Shown here piece by piece: positions 57,901 to 64,000 of a stretch of 64,000 nucleotides of DNA; positions within the stretch are counted from its first letter, which is position 1; the number at the start of each line of letters is the position of its first letter. Position numbers and translations under genes: made by a program. The stretch lies in contig OY754469.1 in assembly GCA_963575645.1 (NCBI GenBank), positions 45,590,753-45,654,752 on the forward strand. Reading direction: 5' to 3'. The notes beneath the pieces are model-generated. The model saw only the letters and a program-made list of their open reading frames with translations, did not search any database and had not been told where the DNA came from. Origin of the DNA: Xanthostigma xanthostigma (taxonomy: Eukaryota > Arthropoda > Insecta > Raphidioptera > Raphidiidae).

Positions 57901-60900
57901 GAAATACAACATCGAATTGACAGGATTACTGCAGTTCGTTGCGAATCAACTAAAAGCACAGAAGAGGTACGTTTTTAATTCTTTCACGTTTTTGCTAATG
58001 GACTAAGAGCTGGCTACGGAGAAAATGGGTGATTCGGTGCAGAGCTGAAAATTTGCAGAATAATAGGAGATAGTACAAGTAAGTGGGGAAAAAATTGCTA
58101 GAAGGCTAGGCGGAAGATAAAGAGCCGCCAGAAGGCGCTAATGTTGCGAAAAATCAGGGCACTTCTGGCAATTTCTATACTTATTCTGTAATTCAAAACT
58201 AGATTGTATATTATACATTATATACTTAGTTATAAGGGCATACTGAAAATTCAAACATGATATAATAATTACATTCGACAAATATTCAAAATAATTTTGA
58301 ATATTTGTCGAATGTAATTATTATATCATGTTTGAATTTTCAGTATGCCCTTATAACTATATAATGCATAATATATAATCTAGTTTTGAATTACAGAATA
58401 AGTATAGAAATTGCCAGAAGTGCCCTGATTTTTCGCAACATTAGCGCCTTCTGGCGGCTCTTTATCTTCCGCCTAGCCTTCTAGCAATTTTTTCCCCACT
58501 TACTTGTACTATCTCCTATTATTCTGCAAATTTTCAGTTCTGCACCGAGTCACCCATTTTCTCCGTAGCCAGCTCTCCGTCTATAAAGAAACATTGTTTT
58601 GTGAAATTAAACTTCTGAGTCGAATCTTCATGATATTAACTCCGAGGTATTGTCCTCTGTTCTCCAAAGAATTGTCTGTCCTGCAATAAACGGAAGTAAC
58701 ATTAATAAATTGGTTTTTGTATAAAAAAATTATCCCCACAGTCTTATAAATCTAATTCTTATCGATTCGAGGCAACTGTAGACCCTTCTTCGATAACTTT
58801 AAACAAGCATATTATTCTACATAATGTATTGTCACACAAATATAAGCGTATTTGTTCGTGTTAAACCATAAATAATGATAATAAATTTTGTTTTAGTTTG
58901 GATTTACTTATACTAAAAGAAATTGTTCAGAAAATGGCAGGTATTGAAGCAGCCGAAGAACTCACAAGCGAACAAGTGGATGCAATGGCGGGCGGCGAAA
59001 TATTAAAAAGCGAGGTAAATTTATTTGGAACTGCTTATTTTCATATTAATGTATTCGTCGACACTTTTTCGTAAAAGCTGTTAAGGCAGTTTGGGAGCAG
59101 CAATCCCAAGTCAAATAAATTACTTTTTTTTTCCCCCTCAAATTATTACCCAAATCATGCTATAATAATTAATAGAAATTCACATAAAAATTTATTTGGT
59201 TTAATTTAATGCGAATTATAATTAAATAATTATAGTAATGTAATTAATAAAATATTAATTGATTTGTACTCAGCTGTCACTAGTCACTGTCACTACAACA
59301 ACAGAGATAGAAGCCACATGTCAGTATTAAAAAAATAATAAAATCAAAAGTACGTGGTAAATTATTCTGAAATTTTTGCAGTGCGTATTTCAGACATCGT
59401 TCTATCCATTAAAAAGTTTTTTTTGTGGGGTCAAGTTTGTCAATTTTTTACAAACCTTTAATTTCCGGAGTTATTGAACGACACTCATAACGGCTCGTGT
59501 ATTTTTGCATAACTTTAATTAATTATATCTCTTAAATGGTGTGGTAAAAAAATGTGATTCTTTTTCTGTAGGTGTCTTTAATTATAATCTTTTGAATAAA
59601 TATAAAAAATGTAGGGTCAAGTTTAAGTCATTTAGCTACCAAACTACCTTAAGTGCAACTAAATTTCATATTTCGTTTGTTTTTGAACCGACTTCAAAAA
59701 AGAAGAGGTTTTATGTTCGACGCGTTTTTTTGACGTGATAACGTCTTATAAATTGATGGATCACCAATCTTATAAATTGATAAAACACCGGCTGCATGTA
59801 CGAAAAAGTGTAACGGTCGTAACGTTCCGCCTGACCCTGTGCGTGCTTTTCTCGAAAACGGCCCTAACGATTTGGATGAAATTTACTGAAAAGGAATTTT
59901 GGGGGGCAAAAAATCGTTTTAGCTAGGTCTCATCTCTCGAAAAAATCGTTTTCTTACAAATTTTATCATTATAAAAATCAATTTTTGACATATGAAAATA
60001 CTTAAATATTGTAAGTAGGTTTTGGAATTTTATATAAACAGTGAAACAATTGTTTTATAAATATTATGACAGCTAATCTTTGAGACTTAAAATAAATACG
60101 AAAGAAAGAAAGTTAAAAAAAACAATTATATTATATGGTGAGTAATTTAAATAAATAAAATTAACCTAAATTTGAAGCGAAAGATGCAATATCATAGATT
60201 CGAATTATTATAATTATTATATAAATTTAGGTTATGTATTACGGAATACGTTATCACGTAAAACTATCGTCCGTAAACCGACTTTACAGACAACCAATTT
60301 TTTTTATGAATGTTCAACCATAGCTTTTCGAGGCGTTTTTGTTTACGATGAAGACTGTTTACATTACTAAAAATTCTTTTTCTTGATAGGCGGGACAGTT
60401 CAGTCAAATAAGAAACACTAAGAAATCGTCTCAGAGATTGAAAGAAGCAATGTCCGAACACAATTTAGCCGTGGCTCTGTGTCTTCTGATAGCCCAGCAG
60501 AAATATTGCATTGTGTACCGTGAAACAGACAACAGCCCTTTAAAGCTGGTTGGCAAATTGTACGATCAGTGCCAGGACACACTCGTACAGTTCGGCGCAT
60601 TCCTCGCCTCTACGATGTCGGTGGACGAATACGTCGAACGATTGCCGTCGATCCAAAGTATGCTGCAGGACTATCATATCCACACCGACGTCGCGTTCTT
60701 CTTGGCAAGACCCATGTTCACGCACGCAATTAATGTAAGTGTATCGCTTGCGATAATTTTACATATTTCTTTCTTTATTTTGTACTAGCGGTCCCGTCCG
60801 GTTTCACCTGGGTGTAAAAGAACGAATGGGGAAGGAAGGGACATGAGTACGCATATTCATCTTAGTTTACTGAGATGAATGTTGTGTCCAAACTTCATGA

Positions 60901-63797
60901 TGATCGGAGTTACCGTTCAAAAGTTTTTGTCGATAAAAAGCAGTATTTATACTTTTTTTAACTAATATTTTTTTTTTAATTAATTAAATAAAATTAAAAT
61001 AAATTTAAATGCAAGCCTTAGAAGAAAGCAATGTAGAAAATAAAAAAAAAATAAATAAAAATATATTCGCCCAACGTAGGGCTTGAACCCACGACCCTGA
61101 TATTGAAAGTCGTGTGCTCTACAGATTAAGCTAGCCGACGCTGTATTCTCACAACGCTAATATGAGTATATTTAAATCTTTGATTAACGTCTGAATAGAA
61201 CTCTTCAAGTAAATAAAATTGTCGACCAATTTTTCTCAGACCATACGATATATTGACAAAAAATAATGAAAAAACAAAACAATATAACACAAGATGACGT
61301 TTCGATCTGGATTTGGATCTTCTTCAGAAATATCTAAAAAATATAAAAATTAATTAGTATTAAGTAATTTATTATCTAATAGATTTCACGCAAGATTGAA
61401 ACTTTGAATGATTCAAAAAATAATGAAAAATTAATAACAAACAAAATTTATAAACCGTATATTGTTTTGTTTTTTTATTATTTTTTGTCAGTATATCGTA
61501 TGGTCTGAGAAAAATTGGTCGACAATTTTATTTACTTGATGAGTATATTTAGTTAGTGCATTTCACCTGAATAGAAGCTTATTACATTTTGCAACATTTT
61601 TCATTAATGCTCCGCTCCTAATGGTCGTAGCCTGATTTTATATAGCCTATAGCCTTCCTCGATAAATGGGCTATCCAACAAAAAAAATTTTTTCAATTCG
61701 AACCAGTAGTTTCTGAGATTAGCGCGTTTAAACAAACAAACTCTTCAGCTTTATATATTAGTATAGATTTGAATAACGAAGCAAAATGTTGGAATTTCAG
61801 ATAAAGTATGATCAGCTGCGCAAGGTCGATCCAAATTATAAAAAGTTGTCGACGCTTGTAAAACAACAAATATATTGTGAAGCCGTGAATGCAGTGATGG
61901 CGCCCGTTATTTCTTCTGTACAACAATTGTATTCGCCGAAAGTTTGGGAAGACATCTCCCCGCAACTTTTTGTTACGTTTTGGTCACTCGCAATGTATGA
62001 TCTCTATGTGCCGACGGAAAGCTATCAACGAGAAGTGAATAAGCTTAAACTTCAGTCGCAGCAAGCTTTGGATTCTAAAGAAGGGGTATGTACACTTTTT
62101 TTTATTACTCATGCGGGAAAAGTGCTATCTTTACGCATGCTGTTACGGTTGAAAAGTAGCTATTTTCTTTTGCGTGCGGAAACTTTTTTGTCGCACTGAA
62201 ATTATTGTTTGCCGCTCGCAAATTCAGAGAAAAAAACAAAATAATAACGGTGTTAATGTCAACGAAACAAACTGTCATTTGAAGCAGATTTGAGGTTACA
62301 ATTTTCGATTATGGACTTTTATTCTTGACAATTTTAACTGAATTTTCAACTTTTTAATGATTTAATTTTAATTTTTATTACTTCTAATTTCTTTTTTTAA
62401 TTCGTAATAAAATTTTAATTTAATTTAATTCGTAATAAAAAATAGTATGTGCAACTCGTGCGGCATTGTCGCACTAGTTGCACAATATACTATTTACCAC
62501 TTCTATGGTAGGGAATTTTTCTTCACGTTTTGACAGCCTAAAATTATTGAGAACTATTTTCTGATTGATAACTGTAATAATGTTCATTTTTAATTTCGGT
62601 CCTCAAGGCCATATCGATAATTGAAAATAATTTCTAGATGATAAAATATCTCTAGAAAAAATGTTTAAACAAAATTGCGTGGCAGTCACTGATATTTTTG
62701 GCATATTGCCTCCATTTTGCTTTGATTACAAAACTATTCTGTAGTTTAATTAAAGTATAAAAAATTGGTTGTCTGTAAAGTCGGTTTACGGACGATAGTT
62801 TTACTTGATAACGTATTCCGCTCGAAAATCATATTTAATAATACATAACCTAAATTTTAGTAGCTGTCAAACTATATTTTTACCGACTAATAATTTGATC
62901 AACCAAAGCAAAATACATATTTTTAAGCAATTATAAAAGACATTTAAAAGAATGTATATATATTATATATTTGTTAACAAACCGTATAATTTATCTGCTG
63001 TTATGAAATGCAGATCCATTATCGTGCGTTCAGTTATACTTTGGCTTGGATGAATCGGTAATAATTATATGACACAAAAAATATCCGTGCAAAAACGAAC
63101 AAATAACGATGTATTATCTGAAAAATTGCTTTAAAAATTCGATAATTTATGACATTTTTATTAGATATCTTGATTTTAAGTCTTAATTTCCACGGTTTAT
63201 AAAACAAAGGCCATCTGTCAGATGTAGCTTTTGCTGGAACAGCCTAAAAAAATGTTAAACGCACACTACTCTCTGACGTCACGCGAGAAGAGTGAAATGC
63301 GTACAAGCTGACGCCGATCATGCTTCTCTATAGCTTATACTGCGCTCTCACTTGCACGCACAGGATCAGGCGGAACGTTACGGCGTTACACTTTTTCGTG
63401 CGTGCAGCTGGTGTTTTCATCAATTTATAAGACGTTATCACGTCAAAAATGTCTATACTATACTAATAATTTAATATTATTGTTTCAGACTGCAAACAAA
63501 GGAAGAAAAGATCAGGAGCGTTATCTTGCTTTAATGGAGAAAATTCAGGATGAGAAGAAAAAGCAACAGGAACATTACGACAAAGTTTTGTACAGACTAA
63601 AACAAGAAAAAGATACATGGTTTTTATCTCGAGCAGCTAAGACTGCAAAAAATGAAACCATAACACAATTTTTGCAGTTGTGCTTGTTCCCGAGATGTTT
63701 GATTACGGCAGTCGATGCTGTTTTTTGCGCAAAATTCATAAATACGATACATATGATGAAGACTGCCAATTTTCCTACGTTGCTGTGTTATGACCGG
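51972..63797 (+). CDS. THOC2: THO complex subunit 2, exons 1-12 (3' end outside window)
   Basis: Exons: 51972-52039, 53756-53921, 53996-54121, 54787-54902, 55432-55565, 55671-55930, 56182-56495, 57142-57966, 58897-59014, 60390-60734, 61801-62085 and 63489-63797. They total 3066 nt, 1022 codons in one phase-consistent frame; the next donor (GTAAGT) follows 63797. THOC2 is the large scaffold of the nuclear THO/TREX complex, which couples transcription and splicing to mRNA export and limits R-loops. Family stretches: [55 protein letters not shown] core [55 protein letters not shown] and [16 protein letters not shown]. The charged C-terminal tail lies beyond the window. The start is the ATG of [16 protein letters not shown]; the frame extends upstream but has no earlier ATG. 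Introns carry numerous mobile elements. Confidence 0.96.
53094..53594 (+). mobile_element. non-autonomous Helitron C, copy 2
   Basis: In THOC2 intron 1, 162 bp before exon 2. Starts TCATATATATTAATACGC after A and ends CAGGTCACTCTAA before T; CTAA still fits the CTRR rule. Confidence 0.72.
54912..55162 (+). mobile_element. palindromic retroposon family P, copy 2
   Basis: In THOC2 intron 4, starting 10 bp after the donor. Longer left arm (AATTAACGTCTGATTAGAAC), centre CTGAAGAAGGTCCAAATCC then GGATCGAAACG, right end ATCAAAGATTTGA. Confidence 0.8.
55957..56161 (+). mobile_element. palindromic retroposon family P, copy 3
   Basis: In THOC2 intron 6, starting 27 bp after the donor and ending 20 bp before exon 7. 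Arms AACCAATTTTTCAGACAATA / CTGAAAAATTGGTCGATAAT; the centre is a different, non-palindromic ~110 bp with a T-run. Confidence 0.75.
56633..56721 (+). repeat. tRNA-like SINE head in THOC2 intron 7
   Basis: TAGCCGTGCGGTCTAAGGC resembles the A box of class II tRNAs (Leu/Ser) and GTGGGTTCTAATCCCGT the B box and T-arm. The 5' bases cannot pair with the 3' CCACGCC, so it is not a functional tRNA. A SINE fragment is the best reading. Confidence 0.6.
56779..57102. repeat. 0.32-kb hairpin in THOC2 intron 7
   Basis: Arms include AACAATAACGAATAAAAAAT and complement, closing at GCGTGGGGCGCT / AGCGCCCCACGC around a ~22-nt loop. The right arm ends 39 bp before exon 8. Confidence 0.88.
58006..58576. repeat. 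0.57-kb near-perfect palindrome in THOC2 intron 8
   Basis: Arms of ~285 bp run from AGAGCTGGCTACGGAGAAAA to the complementary TTTTCTCCGTAGCCAGCTCT and meet at TTCAAAATAATTTTGAA with essentially no loop. A few substitutions (for example GATTCGGTG versus GACTCGGTG) and small indels separate them. It begins 40 bp after the exon 8 donor. Confidence 0.92.
59731..60303 (-). mobile_element. MITE family M2, long copy 5
   Basis: 573-bp copy in THOC2 intron 9, ending about 85 bp before exon 10. Its interior is nearly identical to copy 4, so this is probably the longer parental form of the family; no transposase frame was found. Confidence 0.85.
61068..61135 (-). repeat. tRNA-Lys-like segment in Helitron A, copy 3
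   Basis: CGCCCAACGTAGGGCTTGAA, CCCACGACCCTGATATTGAA and AGCTAGCCGACG on the plus strand; minus strand shows the A and B boxes with a few substitutions. Confidence 0.65.
61175..61538 (-). mobile_element. palindromic retroposon family P, copy 4 (nested in Helitron)
   Basis: Inserted in Helitron A copy 4 with the 13-bp direct repeat ATGAGTATATTTA on both sides. Arms TCGACCAATTTTTCTCAGAC / GTCTGAGAAAAATTGGTCGA; centre has CTGAAGAAGATC and GATCGAAACGTC on the minus strand. One end is shortened relative to the others. Confidence 0.8.
62102..62494 (+). repeat. interspersed repeat Y, copy 2
   Basis: Second copy, starting about 16 bp after the exon 11 donor of THOC2. Same orientation as copy 1. Confidence 0.8.
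62761..63448 (+). mobile_element. MITE family M2, copy 6 with unrelated interior
   Basis: The left end (AATTGGTTGTCTGTAAAGTC) and right end (AAGACGTTATCACGTC) are in order, separated by ~470 bp not shared with the other copies. Lies in THOC2 intron 11; the right end is 40 bp from exon 12. Confidence 0.7.
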
Positions 63798-64000
63798 GTA
63801 AGTTTTAAATATTGAAGTCTAGAATATATCCGTGGCACTGCACGCGATTGAGATAAAACGCGGCTCCATCGTATTACTGTCTTGCCTCGCTCGGCAGCAA
63901 TAACAGCAGTCATTTTTTTTATATATCCGTACTTCCACCATAAAATTACTGTACTTCCACCATGTATTGTAGTTTAGCCAATTTATGTGGTATTTTTAAT

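Larger units (their letters stand above)
60785..61767 (-). mobile_element. Helitron A, copy 4
   Basis: In THOC2 intron 10; minus strand A|TCTATACTAATATATAAAGC ... GGACGGGACCGCTAG|T. Carries the tRNA-like segment (61068-61135) and nested retroposon P copy 4. It ends 33 bp before exon 11. Confidence 0.78.

Overview
The window is AT-rich nuclear DNA from an animal, almost certainly an insect. It has GT-AG introns, animal-type protein genes and a very high density of small DNA transposons, Helitrons and retroposons. The order (Hemiptera, Coleoptera or other) cannot be settled by eye. No bacterial genes, rRNA genes, CRISPR array or functional tRNA gene was seen.

Three host genes can be assembled exon by exon. 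(1) On the minus strand, 18885 down to 9530, six exons encode a secreted glycoside hydrolase family 27 enzyme of 414 residues, best called alpha-N-acetylgalactosaminidase/alpha-galactosidase. (2) On the plus strand, 48894-50658, three exons encode the ESCRT-III subunit CHMP2A (Vps2), 234 residues. (3) On the plus strand from 51972, running off the right edge, twelve exons encode the first ~1022 residues of THO complex subunit 2 (THOC2). Splice phases agree at every junction I placed. The genes serve lysosomal glycan breakdown, membrane scission and mRNA export, so they do not form a functional cluster.

Almost everything else is mobile DNA. Region 1-9.5 kb holds hAT-like and Harbinger-like MITEs, a TA-flanked foldback, a decayed mariner and several hairpins. 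Region 9.5-19 kb is the GH27 gene, with introns carrying two hAT elements (9745-10250 and 16415-16683), a pogo-like MITE, a Helitron and two copies of one TTAA-flanked element. Region 19-31 kb has nested hAT elements, a 135-bp tandem array, retroposon hairpins, a Helitron and a Harbinger derivative. Region 31.4-35.8 kb is a Helitron split by a 3.8-kb LINE with an open reverse-transcriptase frame. Region 35.8-48 kb is repeats only, including a ~1.1-kb foldback. Region 48.9-64 kb is CHMP2A and THOC2, whose introns hold very large near-perfect hairpins and further Helitron, MITE and retroposon copies.

The most unusual observations are three. First, a set of palindromic retroposons flanked by 11-13 bp direct repeats, some with a hammerhead-ribozyme-like core. 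Second, 0.3-0.6 kb hairpins inside introns of two essential genes. Third, a Helitron family that carries a tRNA-Lys-like segment. All family assignments rest on visual reading; no database or folding program was run.
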